From Closterium sp. NIES-65 (Eukaryota > Streptophyta > Zygnematophyceae > Desmidiales > Closteriaceae): 64,000 nucleotides of DNA. The DNA lies in NCBI GenBank assembly GCA_948144175.1, contig CANXME010001991.1:521001-585000 (forward strand). Direction: 5' to 3'. The notes below the pieces were generated by a model that saw nothing but the letters and a program-made list of their open reading frames with translations, did no database searches and was not told the DNA's origin. Position numbers and translations under genes: made by a program. How positions within the stretch are numbered: position 1 is the first letter of the stretch; each line of letters opens with the position of its first letter. This document shows, in pieces, positions 20,053 to 30,229 of the stretch.

Positions 20053-21300
20053 ATGGCTAACCCTAATGTACTTACCTTCAATGCTGAGGGTCGAGCAGTT
20101 GATTTCGAGGTCTAGGTCGATGATCTACAGCTTTTTCTGCAATGCGACTCTAGGGACGGAGTTTCACTATTCGATCACACGTCCGGCGTCTCTGTTGCAC
20201 CTGCTGCTGATCCTGACAATGCAGTTCGCTCGCAGTGAACCACGCACGATGCTGCTGCTCGTCTTGCTGTCTATAGTCACCTGTCGTCTGCTGAGCGCGC
20301 ACACTTTAACCATTACAAGACTACTAAGACTCTGAGTGACGCTGTTGTTGCGCGCTACTCCTCCCCTGCCACTGCTGCCCTTAGCCGCCTCATGCTGCCG
20401 TACCTGTTCCCTGACCTAGCCACTTTTGCCACAGTAGCTGACCTCATTACGCACCTCCGCACTAATGATACCCGCTACCGCGCTGCGCTTCCTTCCGATT
20501 TCTGCGCCAAGAACCCCCCCCCTATGTACATCACTCTCTACTACCTCGTCACTCGGCTCCCTGACTCCCTTCGCTCGGTCATGGACCACTTCCTCTCCCT
20601 TTGCCCCACCACGCTCACTATTGGCCTCCTCGAGGAGCGCCTCCTTGCAGCTGAGAAAAGTATAGTCGCTGTAGGAGCCTCTCGTGGTGACCCTCGTGCC
20701 CCTTTCTTTGAGGGGTGCTCCCCCATCCCCCTTTTGCCCTCTATTGCCTCTGCTGCTACTGTCGACCTCGTTGGCACTGAGTCGGTCGGCGCTGCGTCTG
20801 CTCCTAGTGGGAGGCGCCGCAGTGGCAGGAGCAAGGGGGACAAGGGTGCTGGAGGAGACGGCGGGGGCGGCGGTGGTGGCGGTGGGGGCGGCGGAGGGGG
20901 TGGGGGTGGAGGTGGGGGTGGTGGCGGGAGTGGGGGCTTCGGTGGCGGTGGTGGAGGTGGAGGCGGCGGCGGCAGCGGCAGTGGGGGTGGCAGCGGCGGT
21001 GGTGCTGGTCAGGGTGGCGCTGTGCAGCGGGGAGGCTTTGGTGGTGGCCAGCGCCAGCAGCAGCAGCGTTCTCGTGAGACCCTGTCGCCCCAGCAGCTTC
21101 GTGAGTGGTACGTTGGGCGTGGGAGGTCTGGGGGTGCTGGTCCCTGCGCTTACGTTCTCCGCACCAGCGAGCGCAGTGGGGAGATGTGCGGAGGGCCGCA
21201 CGCCACGCACCGCTAATTCGGTCGCCTGAATGACGCCTGGCGTACACAGTTTCTTGACGCCACTGAGCTCCCTCGCTGGGATGATCTGCTTAGGTTGGGG
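20053..21300 (+). pseudogene. CopE gag
   Basis: ATG at 20053 gives the same opening as CopD, but TAG at 20113-20115 replaces the Trp codon of the DFEV-W motif, and a frameshift follows. From about 20340 the gag domain is readable (LMLPYLFPDLATFATVADLI, DFCAKNPPPMYITLYYLV), then a Gly-rich linker of about 60 residues and the knuckle region CAYVLRTSERSGEMCGGPH. A stop at 21214 removes the last knuckle cysteine. It cannot make full Gag. Confidence 0.85.
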
Positions 21301-22262
21301 GTTGCTATCTTTGATCTTGATTATGATTCTATCCTTGCTGCTATGTATGCTGTGACTATTAGTGCTGAGGGTGACTATTACCTGTGTGTTCCGCCCGACC
21401 CAGACATTGAGGCTGATGCTCTAGGTGCTAGTGAGTTTGCTGCTCCAGGTGCTGGTGAGTCTGCTCTCTCAGGTACCGCATCGGCTCAGGTCTTGCACAC
21501 TTTCACCCTTGACTCGGGTGCTTCCCGCTCCTTCTTTCGCGACTGCACCACACTCTCACCGCTTTGTCGGCCAGTGGCAGTCTCTCTGGCTGACCCCTCT
21601 GGGGGTCCGGTCCTTGCACACTCCTCCACGGTTCTGCCGTGTCCGGCGGTCCCGTCTAGCTCTTTGTTTGACCTCCACCTCCCCTCGTTCTCTACGAACT
21701 GGGTGAGTGGGGCTGACCTTCAGGACGCGTGGGTTGGCCAGTTCACTCCTGGAGGTCAGCGCGTGACCCACTGTTCGTGTACTCGGACAGGCCGGCACCT
21801 GGCCACATTCACCCGTCAGCCAGGGTCGAGCCTGTACACCCTGACTACCGTGTCTCCTCCGGTCGCTGAGTCTGGTCAGGTAGCCGCGTCTGGTCAGGTG
21901 TTTGCTGCAACGTCCCGGTCTGGTCCTGAGTCTGCCCCCTGCTCGTGTCGCCTCCTGTCTCACCAGACTCTCCTCTGGCACCACCGCTTTGGTCACCCCT
22001 CCTTGCCTCGTATCCGAGGCATGGCCTCTCGTGTCCTTGTCACTGGTCTTCCCCGGTCTCTCCCTCCCCTTCCCCCGAGGCCTGCCCCAACCCGCATTCC
22101 TTGCATCGAGGGGCGGCAGCGCGCCGCTCCTCACTCCTCCGAGTTCCCTCGGACGGAGGCTCCACTGTAGACTCTTCTCATGGACGTGTGGGGCCCAGCC
22201 CGCGTCCGTGGACAGGGTCACGAGCGCTACTTTCTGCTGGTCGTTGACGACTACTCGCGTTA
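21300..22262 (+). pseudogene. CopE protease and integrase N-part
   Basis: Protease with FTLDSGASRSFFRDCTTL, the HHCC zinc region (LLWHHRFGHPSLPR, then IPCIEG) and the first integrase Asp (MDVWGPARV). TAG at 22168-22170 replaces a Gln codon. Frame is otherwise open to the arginine-tyrosine-threonine of YSRYT, where normal order ends and the inverted piece begins. Confidence 0.85.
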
Positions 22263-22267
22263 CACCC

Positions 22268-22353
22268 GCAAGGGTGAGGTCCGAGCCGAAACTCTCGCTG
22301 AGCTGACGACGGGCAGCACGGATCTAGTCGATCACCACCTCAGTAACGCTGTT
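22268..22353 (-). pseudogene. Inverted integrase fragment in CopE
   Basis: Reading the minus strand gives the integrase stretch that should follow YSRYT on the plus strand (words like VTEVVID, IRAARRQL, SFGSD). About 80 bp is therefore flipped in place. Everything between it and the RT approach (second Asp, Glu, linker) is deleted. Confidence 0.8.
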
Positions 22354-23341
22354 GCTTTACCTCATCTCGTGTCCATGCTGCTTGCCCCTGAGGGAGACCC
22401 GGATGCACCAGACATCCCGACCCCGCGCTCCTCCGCAGAGGCGATAGAGGGTCTCTACTCCTCTCATTGGCAGACAGCCATAGACGCAGAGATGGCTTCC
22501 TAGAAGTCCACTGGCACCTACGTCAACGAGGTTCCCCCACCTGGGGCGAACATTGTCGATGGCATGTGGATTTTCAGGGCAAAGCGGCCGCCGGGTTCTC
22601 CGCCTGTCTTCAAGGCGTGTTACGTGGCTCGAGGCTTCACTCAGCGGCAGGGAGTTGACTACTTTCATACCTTCTCTCCCACCTCGAAGATGACCTTCTC
22701 TTCGTCGCTTAGCGTGACTACGAGCTTCACTCTCTTGACTTCAGCACAACCTTCCCACAGGGCAGCCTGCATGAGGAGATCTGGCTGCGCCGCCCACGTG
22801 GCTCACTGGGTCGTTTCCTCCTGGTGGTACCCAGTGGAGCCTCCGGCAGCCAGTCTATGGTCTCTGCCAGGCCACGCGTGAGTGGCACGACACACTGAGG
22901 ACTACGCTTGCGGCTCTTGGGTTTGCTCCTTCCACTGTTGACCAGTGGCTGTTTCTCCACACCGACACTACCCTGCCGCCGTTCTACATCCCCGTGTACG
23001 TCGACGACTTGGTTTTTGCTACTGCTGACACTGCAGGACTGGCCCACGTAAAGTCGGAGCTGAAGACGAGACACACGTGCACAGACCTGGGTGAGCTGCG
23101 TAGCTATCTTGGCTTGCAGATCACTCGGAAAAGAGCACGGCGCACCATTACATTGACTCAGTCACACATGGTGGAGCAGGTCCTTCAGCGCTTCAAGTTC
23201 ACGTACTCCTCGCCTCAGGCCACTCCTCTGTCTACTCGCCACTCGCTCTCAGCTCTGCCTTTGGATGAGTCTATAGAGCCGAGTGGCTTGTACCCAGAGC
23301 TTGTGAGCTGCCTCATGTACTTGATGACCTGCACTCGACCT

Positions 23342-23716
23342 TGTCAGAATCCCAACCACTAGACCATTGGGATAAAAGGGCTTGTTTCAGTAGCGGGTCT
23401 GTGCGCCCATAACCCCCCAGGCGAACGCGCCTGTAACCCTCTCCAGGATCAATCGGGCATCCACAGTGCAGATCTACTGACACCCCCCCACACTGGGAGG
23501 TCCAGGACTAAGCACAACGTCAACGGCCTACATGTGCATACACCGGGAATCGAACCCGAGACCGCCCTGATACCATGTCAGAATCCCAACCACTAGACCA
23601 TTGGGATAAAAGGGCTTGTTTCAGTAGCGGGTCAGTGCGCCCATAACCCCCCAAGCGAACGCGCCTGTAACCCTCTCCAGGATCAATCGGGCATCCACAG
23701 TGCAGATCTACTGACA
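23342..23716 (-). mobile_element. trTRIM-1, 375 bp LTR element with tRNA-like promoter
   Basis: Two 141 bp LTRs (23342-23482 and 23576-23716, 139 of 141 identical) flank a 93 bp interior. Exact target duplication gacct at 23337-23341 and 23717-23721. On the minus strand the interior opens with PBS TGGTATCAGGGCGG and closes with purine tract GTGTGGGGGGG. Box A TGGTCTAGTGG lies in the LTR end (23590-23600) and box B GGTTCGATTCC in the interior (23546-23556). They span 55 nt, the distance found in real tRNA genes. No protein can be encoded. Its enzymes must come from elsewhere. Confidence 0.9.
23546..23606 (-). promoter_or_regulatory. tRNA-like Pol III promoter across LTR/PBS junction
   Basis: Minus strand: a D-arm-like TGGTCTAGTGGTTGGGA, an anticodon-like stem TCTGA/TCAGG closing a 7 nt loop CATGGTA, and a T-arm TCGGG-TTCGATT-CCCGG. 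The LTR ends after the CA of that loop and the PBS begins at its TGG. No matching 3' acceptor strand exists, so it is a promoter relic or mimic and not a tRNA gene. Confidence 0.7.
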
Positions 23717-24578
23717 GACCTGACCTGGCATACCCTCTTAGCATCCTGGCACGCTATGTTGCTCCTGGGAGACACCGACCAGAGCACATGGATGCAGCTA
23801 AGAGGGTGTTGCGCTACCTGTGGAGTACGTCGGGCATGGGGCTCGTACTTGGAGGGTGGGCTCGAGTTGTCCTCACTGGTCACGCAGACGCTTCTTCGGT
23901 TGACGACTTGGCTACGCAGCGGTCGTCACAGGGTTACACCTTCAGCCTTGGCTCCGGCTCTTTTTCGTGGCGGTCTACCTGCTCGTCTTCTATTCTCAGC
24001 TTTAGTTGTGAGGCTGAGATCTACGCTGGGGCCATGGCTGCACAGGAGTTACGATGGCTCCCCTACCTGCTGACCGACTTGGGAGAGGCGCCTCGTTCTC
24101 CTTCAGTTCTGTACGTCAACAACAAGGCCATGCTTGCCTTGTGTCCGGAGCACAGACTGGAGCAAAGAACGAAGCACATTGCTCTGCGCTACTTCCTTGC
24201 TCGAGAGTTGCAGCAGCGTGGTCAGCTTCGTCTTGCTTACGTGGCCACTCGGGCCAACACTGCTGATATCTTTACCAAGGCACTTCAGCCTTGTGATCAT
24301 CAGCGTTTTTGTACTATGTTAGGTCTTGTGCCTACCTGGCCTCACTTGCTGACCTCTTGACTTTGCTTGTTCTGTGGTCTATATATACCTGCACCTGAAT
24401 GCTTACCCTTGCTAGGTTGAGATCACTGTCTTGCTTGTTCACCTTGATTTATGACCCTGCATGTGAACTGGCCTTGTGGCCTTGTACTTGTGCTCACAAT
24501 GCGTGGTGACGTTGTGATCCACCTTGAGCTTGACCTTGCCTTGTTCTCTTGCTTGACCCCACTTTGCCTATGGGGGTG

Positions 24579-24701
24579 TGTCAGAACTATATTGTAGGCT
24601 GTAGTGGGGCACTCCTAATGGGGTACAGTATTGTTAGGTTTTGCCTATACAAACCTTGTACTGTCCTGTTTCTAGTCATTCTCGTTTCCTACTTTGTGAC
24701 A
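24579..24701 (+). repeat. CopE 3' LTR
   Basis: 123 bp, preceded by cctatgggggtg. Followed by target duplication tgacc. Confidence 0.9.
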
Positions 24702-24706
24702 TGACC

Positions 24707-25350
24707 TCGCCCGAACTGGACAAACTAAGGAAGCAACTGGATTACCTGCTCGAGAAGGAGTTCATTCGCCCGAGTTCGTCACCTTTCGCAGCACCAATAC
24801 TGTTCACACCGAATAAGGATGAGGGTTTTCGCATGTGCATCGACTACCGCACACTGAACAGGGTTTTTATCATGTCCCGTTACCCCATCCCACGAGCCGA
24901 CGAACTGATCGACCAACTGCGCATAGCCAAGGTTTTCTCGAAAATCGACCTTCGAGGAGGCTACCACCAAATCTGAGTCAACCCACCCGACTGCCCAAAT
25001 ACAGCCTTCTGAACACACTACGGATCCTTCGAATAAACCGTCATGCCGTTCGGACTGACCAACGCCCCGCCACTTTTCGAATGACCATGAATGAAGCCTT
25101 CCGCTAGCTTTTAGATAAGTGCGTCATCGTGTATCTCATCGACATACTGATATACAGCCCAGACAGAGCACAGCACCTGCAGGACATTGTAGCAGTTTTT
25201 AAAATACTGAGTGAGAACCGCCTATTATCAAAAGCCTCTAAGTGTGAGTTTTTACAGGACAAACTGGAGTTTTTGGGACACATTTTTTCAGGTGAAGGAG
25301 TGGAAATAGACCCGAAGAAGTTCGCGACAATTCAAGTGCGGCACGCGCCG
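24707..25350 (+). pseudogene. GypG reverse transcriptase
   Basis: Continues the GypG RT after Cop[46 protein letters not shown], then MPFGLTNAP (frame shifted), ILSENRLLSKASKCEF and LEFLGHIFSGEGV. The catalytic YLDD-type motif reads YLID, losing its first Asp. Several stops (for example at 24974-24976) look like CGA to TGA changes. The family role would be cDNA synthesis; this copy is dead. Confidence 0.85.
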
Positions 25351-25814
25351 ACAAACTTAACCGAGTTGCAGAGCTTTTGGGGGTTCGTCAACTACGTGCG
25401 CCGGTTCGTCCCTGACATGGCAAAGTTGACTGCTCCGTTGACCGACCTGCTGAGAAAGGGGGTTGAGTACACGTGGGGGGAGAAAGAACGTGCTGCATTC
25501 TCGGCCCTCAAACAAATTTTGTGCTTGCCGCCCGTGCTTCACATCGCAGATCCGCCCTGTCCGTTCGAGCTCGTCACCGACGCTAGCGACATCGCCGTGG
25601 GAGCAGTACTGTTGCAGGACTTTGAGAACGGCCTCTAGCCAATCGCATACGAGTCCCGTAAGCTTCACCCACCCGAACACAACTATCCAATATACGACTG
25701 CGAGACACTGGCGATCTTGCACACGTTCAAGATGTGGCGATGTTACCTCACGAGAGCACACGTGACAATACGGACAGACCACCAATCACTAAAGTATCTA
25801 CGTGCCCAACCGAA
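25350..25814 (+). pseudogene. GypG RT connection and RNase H, first part
   Basis: Reads LTELQSFWGFVNYVRRFVPD, LLRKGVEYTWGEKERAAF, then FELVTDASDIAVGAVLLQD, the start of gypsy RNase H with its first Asp. TAG at 25636-25638 interrupts it. The frame then leads to the trTRIM array inserted at 25815-25819 (duplication tctca). Confidence 0.8.
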
Positions 25815-25819
25815 TCTCA

Positions 25820-26373
25820 TGTCAGAATCCCAACCTCTAGACCATTGGGATAAAAGGGCTTGTTTGTATAGCGGGTGAGTGCGCCCATAACCCCCCAGGC
25901 CGACGTGCCTGTAACCCTTCCCTAGGATCAATCGGGGATCACCAGTGGACTTTTGACACCCCCCCGCACTGGGATGCCAGAAGTGCACACACCGGGTTTC
26001 GAGCCCGAGACCTTCGCTCTGATACAGTGTCAGAATCCCAACCACTAGACCATTGGGATAAAATGGCTTGTTAAGTAGCGGGTTAGTGCGCCCATAACCC
26101 CCCAGGACAACGAGCCTGTAACCCTTCCCTAGGATCAATTGGGGATCACCAGTGGACCTCCGACACCCCCCCGCAATGGGATGCCCGAAGTGCACACACT
26201 GGGATTCGAACCCGTGACCTTCGCTCTGATACCATGTCAGAATCCCAATCACTAGACCATTGGGATAAAAGGGCTTGTTTGTATAGCGGGTGAGTGCGCC
26301 CATAACCCGCCAGGCTGACGTGCCTGTAACCCTTCCCTAGGATCAAGCGAGGATCACCAGTGGACTTCTGACA
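25820..26373 (-). mobile_element. trTRIM tandem array (three LTRs, two interiors)
   Basis: LTRs at 25820-25958, 26028-26165 and 26235-26373 separated by interiors of about 70 bp. A single exact target duplication tctca (25815-25819, 26374-26378) encloses all, so it is one locus that grew by LTR-LTR recombination or arrived as a dimer. The interior next to the third LTR has PBS TGGTATCAGAGCGAAGG and box B GGTTCGAATCC (26202-26212). The anticodon-like stem there is TCTGA/TCAGA, fully paired. The other interior has decayed PBS and box B. Confidence 0.9.
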
Positions 26374-26378
26374 TCTCA

Positions 26379-26665
26379 ACCTGCGACAGATCCGCTGGTT
26401 GGACTATCTGGAGTCCAACTTTCACTACACAGTCACGTACAAAAAAGGCGCATCAAATATCGCCGACGCACTCATACGCCCCACCGCCCAACCTTCATGC
26501 CATCCTACTCGCCCAAAACGACTCACTACTAACAGGCCTATTCACCCACGGATACCGCACCGACCCATTTTTCACGACCTGAAATTCACAGCAACTGAAA
26601 GGGAATCTGTTACGTAAAAATAGGCACCAACCGCATCTGGGTACGCGCGTACTCACTACTCAGGG
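26379..26665 (+). pseudogene. GypG RNase H end and integrase approach
   Basis: Reads IRWLDYLESNFHYTVTYKKG and SNIADAL, the end of gypsy RNase H (the D of ADAL is present). The following 150 bp is the spacer toward the integrase zinc domain. TRIM-B3 inserted at 26666-26670 (duplication agtta). Confidence 0.75.
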
Positions 26666-26670
26666 AGTTA

Positions 26671-26833
26671 TGACAAAATTAGAAGAAGAAAGAGGATTGA
26701 ACTAGCAGGAATGAGGATACAAATAGCAAAACCCTAGAAGGGTTGTACTCGCTATAGAGCACCCCACTACAGGCTAGAACATAAGATAATGGCCCCCTCA
26801 GGTCGCCTCGACGGACGACGGGAAATGGCAGGG

Positions 26834-26864
<31 letters not shown>

Positions 26865-27591
26865 AGGCGGGGTGGTGAAAGGGACCCACCACGGGCCTGG
26901 TTGGAGGGCGGGGCCGCGAAAAGGGGCGGGGCCGCGACGAGGGGCGGGGCCGCGACGAGGGGCGGGGCCGCGAAGTAGGGCGGGGCCGCTTCGAGGGGCG
27001 GGGCCGCTTCGAGGGGCGGGGCCGCGACACAGGGCGGGGCCGCGACGTAGGGCAGGGCCGCGACGGTCGGGCGGGGCCGCGACGTAGGGCGGGGCCGTGA
27101 CGGTCGGGACGGGGCCGCGACGTAGGGCGGGGCCGCGACTGTAGGGCGGGGCCGCGACGGTCGGGGCGGGGCCGCGACGTAGGGCAGGGCCGCTTCGAGG
27201 GGCGGGGCCGCGACGCAGGGCGGGGCCGCGATGGTAGGGCAGACGCCCGCCGCGCGCCTCGGGGCGCACAGCGGGCAAAGAACCGCCGCGCGCCCCGGGG
27301 CGCACGGCGGGCAGAAAACCGCCGCGCGCCTCGGGGCGCACGGCGGGAAGGAAAACCGCCGCGCGCCTCGGGGCGCACGGCGGGAAGGAAAGGTAGCAGC
27401 GGAAGCGAGGTGGAAACCCACCCACAGGATCGATCCAAGGGGATTGACCTGCTCTGATAGCATGACAAAATTAGAAGAAGAAAGAGGATTGAACTAGCAG
27501 GAATGAGGATACAAATAGCAAAACCCTAGAAGGGTTGTACTCGCTATAGAGCACCCCACTACAGGCTAGAACATAAGATAATATTCTGACA
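26671..27591 (-). mobile_element. TRIM-B3, non-coding LTR element
   Basis: 921 bp, exact target duplication agtta at 26666-26670 and 27592-27596. 5' LTR 27463-27591 (129 bp). The 3' LTR 26671-26790 has lost its last bases together with the purine tract and 3' block. PBS TGCTATCAGAGC. The interior holds a long G run (about 26828-26866), some 20 copies of a ggcggggccgcgac-type unit, and gcgcctcggggcgcacggcgg units shared with TRIM-B1 and B2. Overlapping Pro/Arg/Ala ORFs here are repeat artefacts. Confidence 0.9.
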
Positions 27592-27596
27592 AGTTA

Positions 27597-28790
27597 CTGC
27601 AGGAGGCACACGACGGAACTACCTCGGGACATTTTGGGGTAGAAAAAACGCGACAGCAACTGCAGCGGTATTACTACTTGCCAGAGCTGTTGACCAACGT
27701 ACAGTACCACGTGGGATCGTATCCTACGTGTTAGGTGATGAAGAGTTCGCGAAAAAGAAAGGCGGGTCAGTTGCAGCCGATTCCTCTGCCCGAGCGCTCC
27801 AGGCAGCAGGTTACCATGGATTTCGTCACAGGGTTACCTTCGAACCCTGGGGGTAACGACGCAGTTATGGTCGTCGTTGACAGACTCACGAAAATGGCTC
27901 ACTTCGCTGCGTGCAAGAAATCGATCTCAGCCGAAGAAAGCGCTCGTCTGTTCATCGCAACCGTCGTTCGACTGCATGGGATACCAGCCGCGATAATCAG
28001 CGACCGCGACACGAAGTTCACAAGCAACTTCTGGAAGAACCTCTAGGAGCAGTTCGGGATCATGCTACAATTCAGTTCATCGTACCACCCCGAGACCGAC
28101 GGCCAAACGGAGCGGACCAATCAGACGATGGAGCGGTTGATCCGGGCCACGTGCGATGACCCGAAGACTTGGGAGCAGCAGTTGCCGCTGATCGAGTTCG
28201 CCTACAACAACGCTACGTCAGAAACAATGCAGCAGTCCCCGTTCTACCTGAACTATGGGCAAAACCCAACAGTGCTCATGACGTTGAGTCCGGACAACCC
28301 AACGCCACACGCATAGCAATTCGCCAAGATTCTGCAAGCTGCCCGCACAAGAGCCGTAGAAGCAATAAAAAAAGCCAACGTCATTGCAAAGCGCAACGCT
28401 GACCGCCACTGCCGCCCAATCACGTACAAGTCAGGAGATTACGTACTGCTCGACATACAGAATGTAAGACTGCCCGTCGTGCCGAAATTACGACCGCGCT
28501 ACTGTGGACCATTCCAAATCAGCCACATGATCACCCTGGTTACTGCCCACTTAGTGTTGCCAAGAGACTGGTACATCAGCCCATTATTCCACGTCAGCCT
28601 GCTTCGTCCGTACATCCCAACCACAAGCCAACTGCCCTGTCACCGCCCACCATCCATGACTCGCCTTGCATCGGAGCCGATCATGGAGCCCGAAAAAATC
28701 CTGAGCCATCGGATTCGACACCCCACACGCATCAAGAGGATCGAGTTCCTCGTTCGCTGGAAGCACCGTGCGCCAATAGAGGATAGCTAG
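27597..28790 (+). pseudogene. GypG integrase and chromodomain-like C-terminus
   Basis: Zinc-binding start with TSGHFGVEKTRQQLQRYYYL, then the catalytic core VTMDFVTGLPSNPGGNDAVM, IPAAIISDRDTKFTSNFW and SSYHPETDGQTERTNQTMER, which supply D, D and E. Then LIEFAYNNATSETMQQSPFY, LRPRYCGPFQI and a last segment EPEKILSHRIRHPTRIKRIE followed by FLVRWKHR. That last segment resembles the chromodomain of chromoviruses, which bind histone marks and steer insertion. TAG/TAG stops at 28045 and 28314 and a stop at 28788 break it. Confidence 0.85.
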
Positions 28791-28911
28791 GTGCCCTGGC
28801 CAATATTGAAAACCACCCTGCCCTGCAAGTGTACCTGAGGAGCCGGGGTCTTCACGATATAACGCACTCGCGTAGCAGAGGGGGGCTTCTTGAGGGGGGG
28901 GGGGGGGTAAG
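28791..28911 (+). other. GypG 3' region and polypurine tract
   Basis: About 120 bp ending with gaggggggcttcttgagg and a 14 base G run, the expected plus-strand primer site, just before the 3' LTR. Confidence 0.7.
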
Positions 28912-29229
28912 TGTAAGAAATTTTCTCGACATTCCTTACCGCGACCTGCAACATCGCGTACAGTAGAAGCAGTTGTTCGCCCGTTACTGCTAACAGGGCT
29001 TCACCAACTTTGCGCGCACTGTTTCACCAAACCATGCCCGGCCGTGTCGGCCTACGCTTCGGGACTAGCCCGAGCCTCGATGCCGGCCTAGCACTAGCTA
29101 GCTCGCACGCACAGCATTACCGTTTGCATGTTTCGTGCATAAATGTTCGCTCATGCCTTTGCTGACATTTTGTACGCGTTTGACAACTTAGTGCAATCCT
29201 CGCTACCTTGATTCATTGCACCTGTAACA
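28912..29229 (+). repeat. GypG 3' LTR
   Basis: 318 bp, TGTAAGA to TGTAACA, clearly related to 9484-9809 but with many substitutions and small indels. Followed by target duplication cagca. Confidence 0.85.
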
Positions 29230-29234
29230 CAGCA

Positions 29235-29950
29235 CCACAAGTATAGCAAATACCACAAACATCAACATTGGTGAACATAGGGATGGCACCTATCAGTATC
29301 GATGGAACATCTTATATCTTATACGCAACAACAACAGCATCCAGTTTCTTACCGTGTTCCGCCTAGACAGCAGTCGCCGACCACTTTCGCGTTTGTACCC
29401 TTGGGTATACCTGCGCAACAGCAACAGCAACAACAATAGGATGGAGATGGTATGAGAGTTAAAGACAAAACAAACTATCAAGCATAGATGCTCAACATCT
29501 TGAAGTTTCAAACTTCAAACCCGTTCGATGGGAAGGATTTTGTCGCTTGGAGTTATAAACTTGAACAAATGATGGAAGTTTTTTGGAAGTATTCCACAGG
29601 AGAGGCAGAGTTTCCCGTTCATGGCACGCTTAAATAGCAACGTGGTTTTGGTTCTCGGTCAATGATGGCGTTTACGATTCTTCTTCGTAACCTATCACCC
29701 ACAAAACAGCAAGGCATTCAATCATACATGGAGTTTGGAAACTCTGCAGAGTTAGCCTGACAAAAATTGAAGTGGATTTATCAAGCAACAGACGACGTTA
29801 CACAGAGCATGCTCAACTCGCAACTAAACAATGTGGAGCCAGGAGGAAAGACCTTACAATACATTAACAGGTGCAAAGAAATGTGAGACCAATTCAGGTG
29901 AAGTGAAGGCAACTTCCCTGACTCTATGTTCCTGACAGTTGTGATTGCTA
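29235..29950 (+). pseudogene. CopY gag (old, decayed copia)
   Basis: Conceptual reading with stops gives Gln-rich sequence, then NPFDGKDFVAWSYKLEQMME, FGSRSMMAFTILLRNLSPTK, LKWIYQATDDVTQSMLNSQL and GGKTLQYINRCKEM, the pattern of a copia gag (UBN2-like). It belongs to a different lineage from CopA to CopH: AT-richer, no Gly linker. Stop codons at several places show it is inactive. Confidence 0.75.
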
Positions 29951-30229
29951 GACCCGGACCGTAGTGGTGTCAGACGCTCTTGCTTCTTCGAACCCAATGC
30001 AACGTTTTGCAGATGCACCTCTGTGCAACTCTTCTGGCTGAATAGCAAGATATGGACCTGTACGACAGCAAAAACAAAAAGAAGGCAAATCAACACCATT
30101 TTGCTTTTCTGATACAGAGTCAAGTGGAGTCGCAGAAACAACACTGCCAGAAACACTTTCAGCAGTAGAAGAATTATAGACTGTAGCAGCCACAACAACG
30201 GCGCCACTCTCATGATCACTGCAACTGCA

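Larger units (their letters stand above)
22354..24360 (+). pseudogene. CopE reverse transcriptase and RNase H
   Basis: RT begins at LVSMLLAPEGDPDAPDIPTP. TAG at 22501-22503 replaces the Trp of MASWKS. Several frameshifts follow (about 22690, 22800-22880). YVDD is intact at about 22997-23008. trTRIM-1 splits the frame at 23342 within CTRPDLAYP. RNase H resumes at 23717 with HADASSVDD, CEAEIYAG and YVNNKAM (the last acid is changed to N), and ends in TGA. Confidence 0.85.
19211..24701 (+). mobile_element. CopE, rearranged copia inside GypG
   Basis: 5491 bp, LTRs 19211-19333 and 24579-24701 (about 3 differences in 123), exact target duplication tgacc at 19206-19210 and 24702-24706. PBS tggtttcagagc at 19334; leader motif gggccc at 19375-19380. 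Gag, protease and part of integrase are present. The rest of integrase and the linker are deleted and replaced by a short inverted integrase piece. It hosts trTRIM-1. Confidence 0.9.
9484..29229 (+). mobile_element. GypG, Ty3/gypsy chromovirus with four nested guests
   Basis: LTRs at 9484-9809 and 28912-29229, exact 5 bp target duplication cagca on both sides (9479-9483, 29230-29234). Removing CopD, CopE, the trTRIM array and TRIM-B3 (each with its own 5 bp duplication) leaves about 5.5 kb, normal for the group. Order of domains is gag, CCHC knuckle, protease, reverse transcriptase, RNase H, integrase and a chromodomain-like end. The LTRs differ at many positions and stops are frequent, so it is old and inactive. 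Confidence 0.9.

Noticed and set aside
23546..23606. A true tRNA gene (Glu- or Pro-like)
   Set aside because: D-, anticodon- and T-arms are readable but there is no pairing 3' acceptor strand, position 33 is not T, and the sequence lies across an LTR/PBS border.
23342..23716. A plain tRNA-derived SINE
   Set aside because: Matching LTRs, PBS, purine tract and exact 5 bp duplication fit an LTR element; no A-rich or simple tail was seen.
26679..27468. Three overlapping Pro/Arg/Ala-rich frames in TRIM-B3
   Set aside because: All three frames of one strand are open because of the tandem GC-rich unit; not conserved in TRIM-B1 or B2.
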